A stretch of 64,000 nucleotides of DNA from Sphingomonas sp. (GCF_017745215.1 NZ_JAGHZV010000001.1:248001-312000), one strand, 5' to 3'; shown: positions 34,629 to 43,831, counted from the first letter of the stretch. Numbers and translations: made by a program. Notes: generated by a model not told the origin, from the letters alone.

Positions 34629-34732
34629 GGTCTAGGTTATGGTGACGGTCAGGGTGTTGCCGCTCGGGCGCCAATCAACGGGCTTTTCGATGGAACGCGC
34701 CCTCCAAACTGAATGTCGATACCGTTCAGGGA

Positions 34733-35368
34733 TCAGCCGATCGCTTCGAGCACCGCCGCACGCAGCTCGGGCACGCCCATGCCCTTCTCGCTCGAGGTCG
34801 CGAGGATCTCGGGATGCGCGGCGGGTCGTTTGCGCGCCTCGGCCGCGGTCTCCTCGGCGACGCGCGCCAGCTCGCTCGCCTTCACCTTGTCGGCCTTGGT
34901 GAGCACGATGCGGTAGCTCACGGCGGCCGCGTCGAGCATGTCGAGGATGTCGCGGTCGACGTCCTTGATGCCGTGGCGCGAATCGATCAGCACCAGCGCA
35001 CGCTTGAGCGCCTGGCGGCCGCGCAGATAGTCGTTCACCAGCCAGCGCCACTGGCGGACCATGTCCTTGGGCGCCTTGGCGAAGCCGTATCCCGGCATGT
35101 CGACCAGCCGGAACTTCAGCGGATCGCCCACGTCGAAGAAGTTGAGCTCCTGCGTGCGCCCCGGCGTGTTCGAGGTGCGCGCCAGCCCGTTGCGTCCCGT
35201 GAGCGCGTTGAGCAGCGACGACTTGCCCACATTCGAGCGCCCGGCGAACGCGACTTCGGGCACGTCCGGCGCGGGCAGGTGCTCGAGCTTGGGCGCCGAC
35301 TTCAGGAAGCCGACCGGCCCCGCAAAGGCCTTGCGCGCCGCCTCGACGAGCTCGGGATCGAACGCCAC
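34733..35368 (-). CDS. engB: Ribosome biogenesis GTPase EngB (YsxC/YihA)
   Basis: A 211-residue essential GTPase for large-subunit assembly. G1 [14 protein letters not shown], the switch region [12 protein letters not shown]3 DMPGYG, and G4 TKADK are visible, with the C-terminal ATSSEKGMG (G5). The GTG at 35368 lies 4 nt after the yidC stop, so it is the last gene of the rpmH-rnpA-yidD-yidC-engB unit. Confidence 0.95.
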   Translation of the reverse strand: MAFDPELVEAARKAFAGPVGFLKSAPKLEHLPAPDVPEVAFAGRSNVGKSSLLNALTGRNGLARTSNTPGRTQELNFFDVGDPLKFRLVDMPGYGFAKAPKDMVRQWRWLVNDYLRGRQALKRALVLIDSRHGIKDVDRDILDMLDAAAVSYRIVLTKADKVKASELARVAEETAAEARKRPAAHPEILATSSEKGMGVPELRAAVLEAIG

Positions 35369-35372
35369 CGGC

Positions 35373-37088
35373 CTACTTCGAGACGCCCGCCTTGGCGGCC
35401 GGCTCCTTCATGTGCGGATGGCGCGAATAGAGCCAGCGCTGCTGCAGGATGGTGATGCAGTTCGAGGTGATCCAGTAGAGCTGCAGGCCCACCGCGAACG
35501 GCGCCATCACGAACATCAGCATCCAGGGCATGATCGCGAACACCTGCTTCTGGATCTCGTCCATCGGCGCGGGGTTGAGCTTCATCTGGAAGTACATCGA
35601 GACGCCGAGCAGCAGCGGGAAGACGCCGAGCGCGAACAACCCAGGCAGCGGGATGTGGAAGAGATAGTCGATCAGGTTGACGAGGTTCGCGGGATCGGGG
35701 ACCGACAAGTCGTGAATCCACAGCGCGAAGGGCGCATGGCGCATCTCGATCGTCAGCAGCAGCACCTTGTACAGCGCGAACATGATCGGGATCTGCAGGA
35801 GGATCGGCACGCAACCCGCGAGCGGGTTCACCTTCTCCTCCTTGTACAGCTTCATGATCTCCTGCTGCTGCTTTGCCTTGTCGTCCTTGTAGCGTTCCTG
35901 CAGCGCCTTCATCTTGGGCTGGAGGATGCGCATCTTCGCCATCGATTCGAACTGCTTGTGCGCGATCGGGAACAGCAGGCCGCGGATCGTGATCGTGAGC
36001 AGGATGATCGCGACGCCGAAATTGCCGATCAGGCGGAACAGCCAATCGAGATAATAGAAGATCGGCTGCTCGACGATCGAGAACCAGCCCCAGTCGATCG
36101 CGAGGCCGAAGGTCTTGATGCCCAGCGCCTTCTCATAGCCGTTGAGCACCTTCACTTCCTTCGCGCCGGCGAAGAAGCGGCTGGTGTAGGTGACCTGCCG
36201 ACCCGGCGCGACCCGGAGCGCGTCCTGGAGGTGCGTGTCGGCCTGATAGGCCTTGGACGGGCCCTGACGCTGCGAGAAATGGACCTTGCTGCCCTGGTCG
36301 GGGACCAGCGCGGTGAGCCAGTAATGGTCGGTGAAGCCCGCCCAGCCGCCGAGCGAATCGGCTTCCTGCGGCGCCTTCTCGACGTCGCTGTAGTTGAGAT
36401 AGGCGGCCGAGCCGTTGCTCGTGGTGATCGGGCCGACGTTCGCCGCCCATTGGTCGAGGTCCTTCGACTTCTCGGCGCGGTTGACCAGCGCGTAGGGCGT
36501 GACCGACACCGGCGTCTTGCCGGCGTTGGCAACGCTCTGGCGGATCGTGAACATGTAATGTTCGTCGACCGAGAGATCGATGCGGAAGGTCTGGCCCGTG
36601 GCGTTGGTCGCGGTGAGCGTGACCGGTGTGGTGGGGGTCAGCTTGGGCGCGCTCGCCTGCCAGACGGTGTCGGCGGTCGGCGCCTGGACGCCGCTGCCCA
36701 GCCAGCCGAACTCGGCGAAATAGGCGCCCGGTGCGCCGACCGGCGAAAGCAGGCGGACCGGCGGCGAGTCCGTCTTGACCGTCTCGGCGTAGCGCTTGAG
36801 CACGAGATCGTCGATCCGCGCGCCCTTGAGGTTGATCGTGCCCTTGAGGTCGGGCGTCTCGATCGCGACGCGTCCGCCGACGAGCGCCTGCTGGACGGTC
36901 AGCGTCGGCTTGGCGCCGTCGGCAGTGGGCGCGGGCTGGCCGCGCTCGGCGTTCTTGGACGCCGTCGTCTCCACCTTCACCGTCTTGGCGGGGGTGGGGA
37001 AGAAATGGTTCACCACCGGGCTCCATGCGAACAGCAGCACGGCCGCGAGCACGAAGAAGATAATCAGGTTCTTCTGGTCTTCTTTCAC
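35373..37088 (-). CDS. yidC: Membrane protein insertase YidC
   Basis: A 571-residue inner-membrane insertase that works with or without SecYEG. An N-terminal helix ([19 protein letters not shown]) is followed by the large periplasmic domain, then the conserved core: [33 protein letters not shown] with the groove Arg, and further helices including [16 protein letters not shown] and [19 protein letters not shown]. Upstream yidD is 28 nt away, engB 4 nt downstream. Confidence 0.98.
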   Translation of the reverse strand: MKEDQKNLIIFFVLAAVLLFAWSPVVNHFFPTPAKTVKVETTASKNAERGQPAPTADGAKPTLTVQQALVGGRVAIETPDLKGTINLKGARIDDLVLKRYAETVKTDSPPVRLLSPVGAPGAYFAEFGWLGSGVQAPTADTVWQASAPKLTPTTPVTLTATNATGQTFRIDLSVDEHYMFTIRQSVANAGKTPVSVTPYALVNRAEKSKDLDQWAANVGPITTSNGSAAYLNYSDVEKAPQEADSLGGWAGFTDHYWLTALVPDQGSKVHFSQRQGPSKAYQADTHLQDALRVAPGRQVTYTSRFFAGAKEVKVLNGYEKALGIKTFGLAIDWGWFSIVEQPIFYYLDWLFRLIGNFGVAIILLTITIRGLLFPIAHKQFESMAKMRILQPKMKALQERYKDDKAKQQQEIMKLYKEEKVNPLAGCVPILLQIPIMFALYKVLLLTIEMRHAPFALWIHDLSVPDPANLVNLIDYLFHIPLPGLFALGVFPLLLGVSMYFQMKLNPAPMDEIQKQVFAIMPWMLMFVMAPFAVGLQLYWITSNCITILQQRWLYSRHPHMKEPAAKAGVSK

Positions 37089-37116
37089 CGACTAATCCCC
37101 GGAAAAGCGCATGGGT

Positions 37117-37329
37117 TCACGGCACTGGATCATAGCCGTGGCCACCCCAGGGGTGGCAGCGTGCGATTCGCTTGATGGCGAGCCATCCGCCCTTGAGCGC
37201 GCCATAGCGGCGAAGCGCAGTGATTGCATAGGCCGAACAGCTCGGCTGGAAACGACAGCTGGGCGGCAGCACCGCCGACGGGCCGACCTGCCAGGCGCGA
37301 ACGAACAGGATGAGGAGGCGAGTCAGCAT
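37117..37329 (-). CDS. yidD: Membrane protein insertion efficiency factor YidD
   Basis: A 70-residue YidD/DUF37 protein: [46 protein letters not shown] contains the conserved Cys and the HPWGGxGYDPVP tail. It helps YidC-dependent insertion. It lies 7 nt downstream of rnpA and 28 nt upstream of yidC in the conserved order. Confidence 0.95.
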   Translation of the reverse strand: MLTRLLILFVRAWQVGPSAVLPPSCRFQPSCSAYAITALRRYGALKGGWLAIKRIARCHPWGGHGYDPVP

Positions 37330-37336
37330 CGCGGGC

Positions 37337-37816
37337 TCACCGCCTCACCCTGGCCAGCGCCTTCACCAGCTCGGCCCTCAGCTCGGCGAACGGCCGCTCG
37401 ATCCCGGCCTGGCGGCCGATCAGCACATGGTCGGCGCCGGGGATGCCCTCCGCCGCGAGCAGCTCGCGGGCCAGCGCGCGGAACCGGCGCTTCATCCGGT
37501 TGCGCGTCACGGCGTTGCCGACCTTCTTGGAAACGGTGATGCCGATGCGGATCGTGGGATCGCCATCCTCGCGCGCGCGAACCAGCAGCACGAAGCCCGG
37601 CATCGGCGCCCGCTTCGCGCTGTTCGCGGCGAGATAGTCCTTGCGCTGCGTGAGCCGCGCAAGCGGTACGGCGGTTACGCCGACAGCTTGTTGCGGCCGC
37701 GGGCGCGGCGGGCGCGGATCACGTTGCGGCCGCCCGGCGTCGCCATGCGCGCGCGGAAGCCGTGCCGGCGCGCACGCACCAGGTTGCTCGGCTGAAAGGT
37801 CCGCTTCATCGCTCAT
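37337..37816 (-). CDS. rnpA: Ribonuclease P protein component, start upstream of rpmH
   Basis: RnpA helps the RNA subunit cleave 5' leaders from pre-tRNA. The conserved part starts at [17 protein letters not shown] and includes [30 protein letters not shown], the RNR signature. No ATG, GTG or TTG occurs in this frame between 37816 and that conserved part (the next is a Met inside it). The only canonical start is ATG 37816, 4 nt before the rpmH ATG, giving 159 residues and enclosing all of rpmH. A non-canonical start such as GTA at 37678 would give 113 residues. The identity is secure; the start is not. Confidence 0.85.
   Translation of the reverse strand: MSDEADLSAEQPGACAPARLPRAHGDAGRPQRDPRPPRPRPQQAVGVTAVPLARLTQRKDYLAANSAKRAPMPGFVLLVRAREDGDPTIRIGITVSKKVGNAVTRNRMKRRFRALARELLAAEGIPGADHVLIGRQAGIERPFAELRAELVKALARVRR
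37675..37809 (-). CDS. rpmH: 50S ribosomal protein L34
   Basis: A 44-residue basic protein [20 protein letters not shown]... ending RGRNKLSA, the standard bL34 sequence. It is first in the rpmH-rnpA-yidD-yidC-engB order and lies inside the long form of rnpA in another frame. Stop is TAA; the A in the second position removes a GTG that a TGA stop would have left for rnpA. Confidence 0.97.
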   Translation of the reverse strand: MKRTFQPSNLVRARRHGFRARMATPGGRNVIRARRARGRNKLSA

Positions 37817-37896
37817 CCTCAAGTGCACAGAATGGAAAAGGGCCGCCACAGGGACGGCCTCGTGTCGGGCGCCCATAGAGAAGCCCGAGCGCGAAG

Positions 37897-38181
37897 TCAA
37901 CGCGCCTCGACTCCCCTGGCACGCGCCTGGCGGCGGCGGAAGCTTCGGCGGCGCAGCGCCATGTCGGCATAATGGCCGAACTTCGGCCAGCGCCGCTTGG
38001 CGCGGGCGAAATGCCTGCGCGCGAACCCCGAATTCTGGAGCACGAGCACCAGCCCCGCCGCGAAGACGAAGATCCCGCCCGGACCCGGGATGATCCCGAC
38101 CAGCGGCGAGACGCCGATCACCAGCAGCCCCAAGAGGAGCAGGAGCGTGCGGACCAGCGGATTGCGTGGGGCCTTCTGCAT
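37897..38181 (-). CDS. PGPGW-like small membrane protein
   Basis: A 94-residue protein with two hydrophobic helices joined by IPGPGGIFVFAAGLVLVLQNSGFARRHFARAKRRWPKF, which resembles the PGPGW membrane domain. The rest is highly basic (RRRSFRRRQARARG). I use the ATG at 38181 (MQKAPRN); an in-frame TTG at 38217 is possible. It lies upstream of rpmH on the same strand. Function unknown. Confidence 0.7.
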   Translation of the reverse strand: MQKAPRNPLVRTLLLLLGLLVIGVSPLVGIIPGPGGIFVFAAGLVLVLQNSGFARRHFARAKRRWPKFGHYADMALRRRSFRRRQARARGVEAR

Positions 38182-38202
38182 CGGCACCGAAGTGGGAAGG
38201 GT

Positions 38203-38220
38203 GTATTGCTTCTGCAATAC
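38203..38220. promoter_or_regulatory. Small inverted repeat upstream of the PGPGW-like gene
   Basis: GTATTGC-TTCT-GCAATAC is a perfect 7-bp inverted repeat about 22 nt before the ATG at 38181. No T-run follows on either strand, so an operator is as likely as a terminator. Confidence 0.35.
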
Positions 38221-38297
38221 GCGCGGCGCCGAAACTGCGACGAGCCGAGCTCCTGGGGAGCCCGGCTCGCGCGTGCTTCGCAGTCGAAGCGGTCAGG

Positions 38298-38951
38298 TCA
38301 GGCGGCGGCGAGCGCCGGGCGGCGGCGCGTCGAGCGCAGCGCGCCCCCGACCATGCCGAAGCCGAGGATCATCATCGCCCAGGTCGCCGGCTCGGGAACC
38401 GCGGCGCTCAGCGTGGTGATGTCGAGCGACCAGCCACCCGCGAACTTGCCGCCGTCCGCCGGGAAGACGTCGTCGACGAACAGCGTCCAGGTGCCGTTCG
38501 GGTTGGTGCCGTTGTAGCCGGCGAAGTTCGAGAGGTTCGGGTAGAAGGTGAACTGATAGGCGCCGTAGTTGGACACCTGATAGGTGCCGCCGTTCAGCGC
38601 GCCGGCGGGGGTGAACGACTGGGGCGTCTGGCCGCTCGCCGCATCGTCGAACGTCAGGTTGATGTTGTTGACGTCGGTGCTGCCGCCGGTGCCGCTCATG
38701 AACACCAGGCCCTGCGAGGTCGGGCCGAGCAGGCCGAGCACCAGGTCGTCGGGATAGGTGTGGCTGAGGCCGTACAGCGAGATGGTGATCTTGCTGATCG
38801 TCCCGACCAGGCCGCTGACGACGATGTCGCTCGTCGTCTCGCCGCCGTCGACGACGGTGATCTGCGTGCCGCCATTGGTGAAAACGGTCGCCGAAGCCGG
38901 CGTGGCGATCAGCGCGGCGAGCGCAGCCGCCCCCAGAATCAAGCCCTTCAT
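38298..38951 (-). CDS. PEP-CTERM secreted protein with P-domain-like fold
   Basis: A 217-residue protein with a signal peptide (LILGAAALAALIATPASA), a beta-rich region with ISLYGLSHTYPDDLVLGLLGP and NGTWTLFVDDVFPADGG that resembles proprotein-convertase P-domains, and the C-terminal PEPATWAMMILGFGMVGGAL followed by RRR, the PEPxxWA sorting signal recognised by exosortase. No exosortase is in the window. Probably exported and anchored or processed at the surface. Start ATG at 38951. Confidence 0.9.
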   Translation of the reverse strand: MKGLILGAAALAALIATPASATVFTNGGTQITVVDGGETTSDIVVSGLVGTISKITISLYGLSHTYPDDLVLGLLGPTSQGLVFMSGTGGSTDVNNINLTFDDAASGQTPQSFTPAGALNGGTYQVSNYGAYQFTFYPNLSNFAGYNGTNPNGTWTLFVDDVFPADGGKFAGGWSLDITTLSAAVPEPATWAMMILGFGMVGGALRSTRRRPALAAA

Positions 38952-38977
38952 ATCCTCAACCCCCAGTTAATGTTTCT

Positions 38978-39030
38978 GCAACATGCCCTTAATGTTGCGA
39001 AACCGTCAATCGTTAAACGTCGTTAACGAT
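38978..39030. promoter_or_regulatory. Two inverted repeats in the PEP-CTERM/comM divergent promoter
   Basis: GCAACAT-N7-ATGTTGC (38978-38998) and ATCGTTAA-N6-TTAACGAT (39009-39030) are perfect inverted repeats in the 190 nt between the divergent genes. The second contains TTAA-N6-TTAA, near the TTAA-N7-TTAA of CtrA. Regulators are not identified. Confidence 0.45.
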
Positions 39031-39142
39031 CGGAGCCAATCCCCTGGCGTGTAACGATATTGGGACAGTTCGCGCCGTTTCGGGTGCGATTCCGTTCCGA
39101 ACCCGACGAATCGCGCTATGCAGCCTGCGGGGGGAGTTTCGC

Positions 39143-40651
39143 ATGGTCGCCAGCGTATCGACGGTCGCCTATCTCGGGCTCGAGGCGCGCGCCGTGGAGG
39201 TGCAGTGCAACCTCGTCGCGGGGCTGCCCAAGTTCATGGTCGTCGGGCTGCCCGACAAGGCCGTGGGCGAGAGCCGTGAGCGGGTGCGCGCCGCGATCGC
39301 CGCGATCGGGCTGGCGCTGCCGCCCAAGCACATCATCCTCAACCTCTCACCCGCCGACCTGCCCAAGGAAGGCTCGCATTTCGATTTGCCGATCGCGCTG
39401 GCGTTGCTCGGCGCGATGGGGGTGATCGATGCCGAGACCCTGTCGGGCTATGTCGTGGTGGGGGAACTCGCGCTCGACGGGCGGATCGCGCCGTCACCGG
39501 GGGTGCTGCTCGCGGCGCTCCATGCCTCGGAGGTGGGGAAGGGGCTGATCTGTCCCGCGGCGCAAGGCCCGGAGGCGGCCTGGGCGGGCTCGGTCGAAGT
39601 GATCGCCGCGACCGACCTCATCGGGCTGCTCAACCATTTCAAGGGCCACCAGTTGCTGAGCGCGCCGCCGCCGGGCGAAGTCGACGCGCCGGACTTCGGC
39701 CCGGACCTCGCGCAAGTGAAGGGCCAGGAGACCGCCAAGCGCGCGCTCGAGATCGCCGCGGCGGGCGGGCACAATCTGCTGATGGTCGGCCCGCCGGGCG
39801 CGGGCAAGTCGCTGCTCGCCTCGTGCCTGCCGGGGATCCTGCCGCCGCTCGACGCGGGCGAGGCGCTGGAGGTGTCGATGGTCGCCTCGGTGGCGGGGAC
39901 GCTGAGTGGCGGCCGGCTGACTCGCGCGCGGCCGTTCCGCTCGCCGCATCACTCGGCGTCGATGGCGGCGCTCACCGGCGGCGGGCTGCGGGTGAAGCCG
40001 GGGGAGGTCAGTCTCGCGCACCTCGGCGTGCTGTTCCTCGACGAGCTGCCCGAGTTCCAGCGCGCGGTGCTCGATTCGCTGCGCCAGCCCCTCGAGAGCG
40101 GCACGGTGAGCGTCGCGCGCGCCAATGCCCATGTCACTTTCCCGGCGCGCGTCCAGCTCGTCGCGGCGATGAATCCGTGCCGCTGCGGGCATCTCGGGGA
40201 CCCCGCGCTCGCTTGCGCCCGCGCGCCACGCTGCGCCGCCGACTACCAGGCCAAGGTCTCGGGCCCGCTCCTCGACCGGATCGACCTGCATGTCGAGGTC
40301 CAGCCGGTGAGCGCGGCGGATCTCGTCCTGCCCCCGCCCGCCGAAGGCTCGGCCCAGGTTGCCGCCCGCGTCGCCGCGGCGCACGCGGTGCAGGCGTCGC
40401 GCTATGCCGAGGTGGCGGCGCGCACCAACGCCGAGGCGGAAGGGCCGCTGCTCGACGCGCATTGCCTGCCCGACGAGCCCGGCCGCAAGCTGCTCGCCCA
40501 GGCATCCGAAGTGATGCGGCTCTCGGCGCGCAGCTACACGCGCGTGCTGCGGGTCGCGCGGACGATCGCCGATCTCGCGGGCGCGGACGGCGTGGGGCGG
40601 GTTCATGTCGCCGAGGCGCTGAGCTATCGTCGCCAGGGGCCGCGGAGCTAA
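39143..40651 (+). CDS. comM: ComM/YifB-family Mg-chelatase-like AAA ATPase
   Basis: A 502-residue ATPase of the ComM/YifB family, a hexameric helicase that promotes branch migration during natural transformation. The N-terminal part (ARAVEVQCNLVAGLPKFMVVGLPD) is the Lon-like domain; GGHNLLMVGPPGAGKSLLA is Walker A, LGVLFLDELPEFQ is Walker B, and the zinc-binding region MNPCRCGHLGD precedes ACARAP. GGGGAG precedes the ATG. Divergent from the PEP-CTERM gene. Confidence 0.95.
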   Translation: MVASVSTVAYLGLEARAVEVQCNLVAGLPKFMVVGLPDKAVGESRERVRAAIAAIGLALPPKHIILNLSPADLPKEGSHFDLPIALALLGAMGVIDAETLSGYVVVGELALDGRIAPSPGVLLAALHASEVGKGLICPAAQGPEAAWAGSVEVIAATDLIGLLNHFKGHQLLSAPPPGEVDAPDFGPDLAQVKGQETAKRALEIAAAGGHNLLMVGPPGAGKSLLASCLPGILPPLDAGEALEVSMVASVAGTLSGGRLTRARPFRSPHHSASMAALTGGGLRVKPGEVSLAHLGVLFLDELPEFQRAVLDSLRQPLESGTVSVARANAHVTFPARVQLVAAMNPCRCGHLGDPALACARAPRCAADYQAKVSGPLLDRIDLHVEVQPVSAADLVLPPPAEGSAQVAARVAAAHAVQASRYAEVAARTNAEAEGPLLDAHCLPDEPGRKLLAQASEVMRLSARSYTRVLRVARTIADLAGADGVGRVHVAEALSYRRQGPRS

Positions 40652-40991
40652 CTGGCGCGATCCCAAGGCAACCGACACTCGATGCAGAGGCCGACCGGCT
40701 TCGAATAGCCCGACCCACGGGTTGAAAAGTAGGATTTGAGGCGCGAAGCTCGCCGCTGCTCTTTCGCATCGTCGATCCGCCGCAGCACACATCAAGGCTC
40801 CCGTGCGCGTTTGCTTATCCCGAGCCGATTTTTTTCGCATGACTGGTGTAAACCGTGTAAACTGTATTACATCAGCAATACACAAGGGCGCCTCTCTTCC
40901 GAGCGGCGCCGCCCGGATTTCGCCCACGCCCGAAACGATGATACCCCTCTTCCCACGCCGACTCGTGAAGCCGGCACAAGGAGGGAGCGCC
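40652..40991 (+). promoter_or_regulatory. Promoter region of the FecR locus, tandem and inverted repeats
   Basis: 340 nt with no convincing gene. A tandem GTGTAAAC repeat (40846-40853 and 40855-40862) is followed by TGTATT-N8-AATACA (40863-40882). These lie about 110-145 nt before the GTG of the first gene and are much more AT-rich than the surroundings. Likely a regulator site; no partner is known. Confidence 0.45.
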
Positions 40992-41384
40992 GTGCTGCAT
41001 CGCCTGTCCGTCCTGATCCTGGCCGCGCTGGCGGCCTCGACGCTGGCCGCGCCCGCTTATGCCCAGCGGCACGACGACTTCGCCGAGCTCGACCGGCTCG
41101 CCGACACCGGGCTCAACCCGCAGGCGAGCCTGAGCCTCGCGCGCGACCAGATGCAGGATGGCGACCTCTCGGGCGCGGTCGCCACGGTCGAGCGGCTGCT
41201 CGTCGCGCATCCCGAGGTCGACGATGCGATCGTGCTCCACGTCGCGCTGCTCTGCCGGCTCGACGACCGGAACGGCGCCTATGTCGAGCTCACCGAGCTC
41301 AATGCGATCCGCATCGGCGACGAGGCGTGGAGCGAAGTGACCAAGGCCTGCGGGCCGGTCGCGCGCCCGCGGGGGAGGCCGTGA
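40992..41384 (+). CDS. Exported TPR-like small protein
   Basis: A 130-residue protein with a signal peptide (LHRLSVLILAALAASTLAAPAYAQ) and helical repeats that look like TPR (ASLSLARDQMQDGDLSGAVATVERLLVAHPEVDDAIVLHVALLCRL). I chose GTG 40992 because AGGAGGG lies 8 nt upstream; an in-frame ATG at 40938 is weaker. Its stop overlaps the ATG of the FecR gene (TGATG), so both form an operon. Confidence 0.7.
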   Translation: MLHRLSVLILAALAASTLAAPAYAQRHDDFAELDRLADTGLNPQASLSLARDQMQDGDLSGAVATVERLLVAHPEVDDAIVLHVALLCRLDDRNGAYVELTELNAIRIGDEAWSEVTKACGPVARPRGRP

Positions 41385-42634
41385 TGCGCAGCATGATCCT
41401 CGCCGCGCTGGCCTGCGTCGCGATCGCCGCGCCCGCTGCCGCGCAGGATGTCGGCGTCGCCACCGCGGTCAGGAACGACGTCCGTGCCAAGAAGCCCGGC
41501 CAGCCGCTCCCCCGCCCGATGCAGCTCAAGCAGCGCGTCGCGATCAACGACCTGGTGCAGACCGGCGCCAAGAGCCAGCTCCAGGTGCTGCTGCTCGACA
41601 AGTCGGTATTCAGCGTCGGCGCCAATGCGCGCGTGACGATCGACCGCTATGTCTATGATCCCGGCCGCGGGCGACAGTTCGGCGCGAGCGTGACCAAGGG
41701 CGCGTTCCGCTTCATGTCGGGGCGGCCCGATCGCGGGACGGGCTCGTCGATCCGCACGCCGGTCGCCTCGATCGGCATCCGAGGGACGATCGTCGAGGGC
41801 GCGGTGGGGCAGGTGGCGGTGCTGATCGGGCTGAGCGAGCCCTCGATCGGACGGCGCGTGCAGAGCGATCCCGAGACCGCGACGCTGATCGTGCTGCGCG
41901 GCCCCGGCGCCGCGACGCAGGGCCGCACGCTCCCCGGCGCGATCGACGTGACCGCGGCCGGCCGCACGGTGAGCGCCGACCGGCCGCTGATGGCGATCTA
42001 TGTGCCGCGCGCGGGCGCCGCGCCGATCGGGCCGTTCCGCATCTCGCCGCAGGGGCTGATGATGCTCCAGGCGCTGGTCTTCCCCTCGGTCGCCGAGCGG
42101 CTGGGAATCCGCGGGCCGGCCGACAATCTCGGCGGCGATCCGGGCAGCGTCTATTATCCGCCGCAGGACAATGGCCCTGCCTATCCGCCGGGCTACCCCG
42201 ACGGCAACTACCCGCTCGGCCGCTTCCCGCCGACCAGTGCGCCGGGGCTCGGCAGCACCCCGCCGACCATGGGGCCGGGTGTGGGCCAGGGCCCGGGGGG
42301 CTATGTCCCGAACATCCCCACGCCGCGCGCCCCGCCGCCACGCCAGCGTCCGCTGACCAACAACAGCCAGCCTGCGCCGGCGAGCAACGCGGCGCCGAAC
42401 GGCCAGCAGCCCAATGGGGGTGGTGCGCCCGGGGCCAAGGCGGGCCAGGCCCCCGCGGGCAAGCCGGCTGGCAGCCCGACGCCGCAGCCGAGTCCCTCGC
42501 CGACGGGCTCGCCCAACAATCCCGCGGGCGGCAGCTCGCTGAGCAGCGCGCCGCCGCCGAACGGCAAGCAGCCGCCTCAGCCGGGGAACAACAACCCACC
42601 CGCAGACAAGCTGCCGCCGCCCAAGCAGCCCTGA
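41384..42634 (+). CDS. FecR-domain secreted protein with Pro/Gly-rich tail
   Basis: A 416-residue protein with a signal peptide (MILAALACVAIAAPAAAQ), a FecR domain (LLLDKSVFSVGANARVTIDRYVYDP and SIRTPVASIGIRGTIVEG), and a 180-residue C-terminus very rich in Pro, Gly, Asn and Gln. This is the periplasmic FecR domain without the usual TonB-signalling partners; such stand-alone forms are found near sugar or adhesin systems. Function unknown. Coupled to the upstream TPR-like gene. Confidence 0.85.
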   Translation: MRSMILAALACVAIAAPAAAQDVGVATAVRNDVRAKKPGQPLPRPMQLKQRVAINDLVQTGAKSQLQVLLLDKSVFSVGANARVTIDRYVYDPGRGRQFGASVTKGAFRFMSGRPDRGTGSSIRTPVASIGIRGTIVEGAVGQVAVLIGLSEPSIGRRVQSDPETATLIVLRGPGAATQGRTLPGAIDVTAAGRTVSADRPLMAIYVPRAGAAPIGPFRISPQGLMMLQALVFPSVAERLGIRGPADNLGGDPGSVYYPPQDNGPAYPPGYPDGNYPLGRFPPTSAPGLGSTPPTMGPGVGQGPGGYVPNIPTPRAPPPRQRPLTNNSQPAPASNAAPNGQQPNGGGAPGAKAGQAPAGKPAGSPTPQPSPSPTGSPNNPAGGSSLSSAPPPNGKQPPQPGNNNPPADKLPPPKQP

Positions 42635-42679
42635 GCGGCTTGCGGCGCGCGGCGCCTTGGTCTAGCGCCGTCCCCCGCT

Positions 42680-42763
42680 GCCCCTGTGGCGAAATGGTAG
42701 ACGCGACCGACTCAAAATCGGTTGCCGCAAGGCATGCTGGTTCGAGTCCGGCCAGGGGCACCA
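42680..42763 (+). tRNA. tRNA-Leu (anticodon CAA)
   Basis: An 84-nt tRNA including the encoded 3' CCA. Acceptor arms GCCCCTG and CAGGGGC pair; the anticodon stem ACCGA/TCGGT encloses CTCAAAA, giving anticodon CAA at 42713-42715; a long variable arm and the T-arm with GGTTCGAGTCC follow. The long variable arm identifies a class II tRNA. Confidence 0.95.
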
Positions 42764-42860
42764 TTCTCTCTTCGTTCGAGTCGTGCCCCCTCCTTGACGC
42801 GCCCGTCACGGCACCTAGCACATGACGCCCTTCGTCGTTTGACCGACTGGTGGAGGACGC

Positions 42861-43700
42861 ATGCGCGACATATTCGCTCGGATATTCACCCTCGCGGCCG
42901 CCGTCTTCGCCTGGATGTGCACCCTCGCGGCCGGCTTCGCGATCTTCATGGCGGTGGCAATTCTGGCGCTGCTGCCGATTGAGGCGGCCAGGAACCGTGC
43001 CGCACATGCTCTCGCCGAACAATTTGCGCAAAGCCTGGCCGCAACGCACGCCGAGCCGAGCGCCGCTGACCCGGACCATGAGCCCACGACCAATATCAAG
43101 GGCTTTCACATGTGGGCATTCGCGCCGGGAGGCTGTGACGGCGTTGGCGTCGAAGCGCCATCCGATCGCTTTGCCGTCGGCTTTTGGGATAACGGCTCCG
43201 ACGACCCTTTCGATGTGACCTGGTGGTATTGCTACGCCTATCCCTCCGGCAAGACGACCCTGCAGCTGTCGGTATGGGATTTTCTCAAGGGTGCGGCCGG
43301 GTCGCAGATCGCATGGTACGCGCTGATCGCGGCGATTGCTGCGATCGCCGGCTATTGCGCGCGGTCGCTAGGGGCACGCGATAAGCCCAGATCCCTGCAG
43401 CCCTGGTCAAAAGCAGTCTGGTTTGGCGCCTTGATGACCTTCCTCAACCTCCTGTACGTCGTTGCCGATCGCGAAGATGATCAGTTCTATGAAAGCTCGG
43501 AAACCTTGAAATGGATTGTGGTTGTATTTGATCACACGCTGTATTTGGCCGAAAGGCCGATGATATTCGTTTTGCAAAACGCGCCAGGATTTGCCGGGGT
43601 CGGCAGCTATTTATTAGTCACTTTCGTCGCGTGGTCCGTAACGGGTTGGGTCGCCGGGCTTCTGATCTCATTTGGAAGGGCAAGACTGCGCACAGTCTGA
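42861..43700 (+). CDS. Membrane protein of unknown function, lower GC
   Basis: A 279-residue protein I do not recognise. One helix is at the N-terminus, a periplasmic part with several Cys, Trp and Gly residues (HMWAFAPGGCDGVGVEAPSDRFAVGFWDNG...TWWYCYAYPSGK) follows, then about three more helices. Its GC content and codon use, especially after 43400, are lower than in neighbours, and it lies just downstream of tRNA-Leu, a common integration point. Horizontal origin is inference. Confidence 0.6.
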   Translation: MRDIFARIFTLAAAVFAWMCTLAAGFAIFMAVAILALLPIEAARNRAAHALAEQFAQSLAATHAEPSAADPDHEPTTNIKGFHMWAFAPGGCDGVGVEAPSDRFAVGFWDNGSDDPFDVTWWYCYAYPSGKTTLQLSVWDFLKGAAGSQIAWYALIAAIAAIAGYCARSLGARDKPRSLQPWSKAVWFGALMTFLNLLYVVADREDDQFYESSETLKWIVVVFDHTLYLAERPMIFVLQNAPGFAGVGSYLLVTFVAWSVTGWVAGLLISFGRARLRTV

Positions 43701-43831
43701 GCTCAGGTTGATCGTGTGTCTGCGTTCCACCCATTTCCCGCAGTTCGCGGCCGTTCGCTCAAGATGCCGCGGGGCTTTATTTGAGGTCGAACTTCGTCCG
43801 ATAGGGGGCAACGCTCCGATTTCGTGCGGCT

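Noticed and set aside
38203..38220. Terminator of the PEP-CTERM gene
   Set aside because: The inverted repeat has no T-run on the minus strand, so I list it only as a possible operator.
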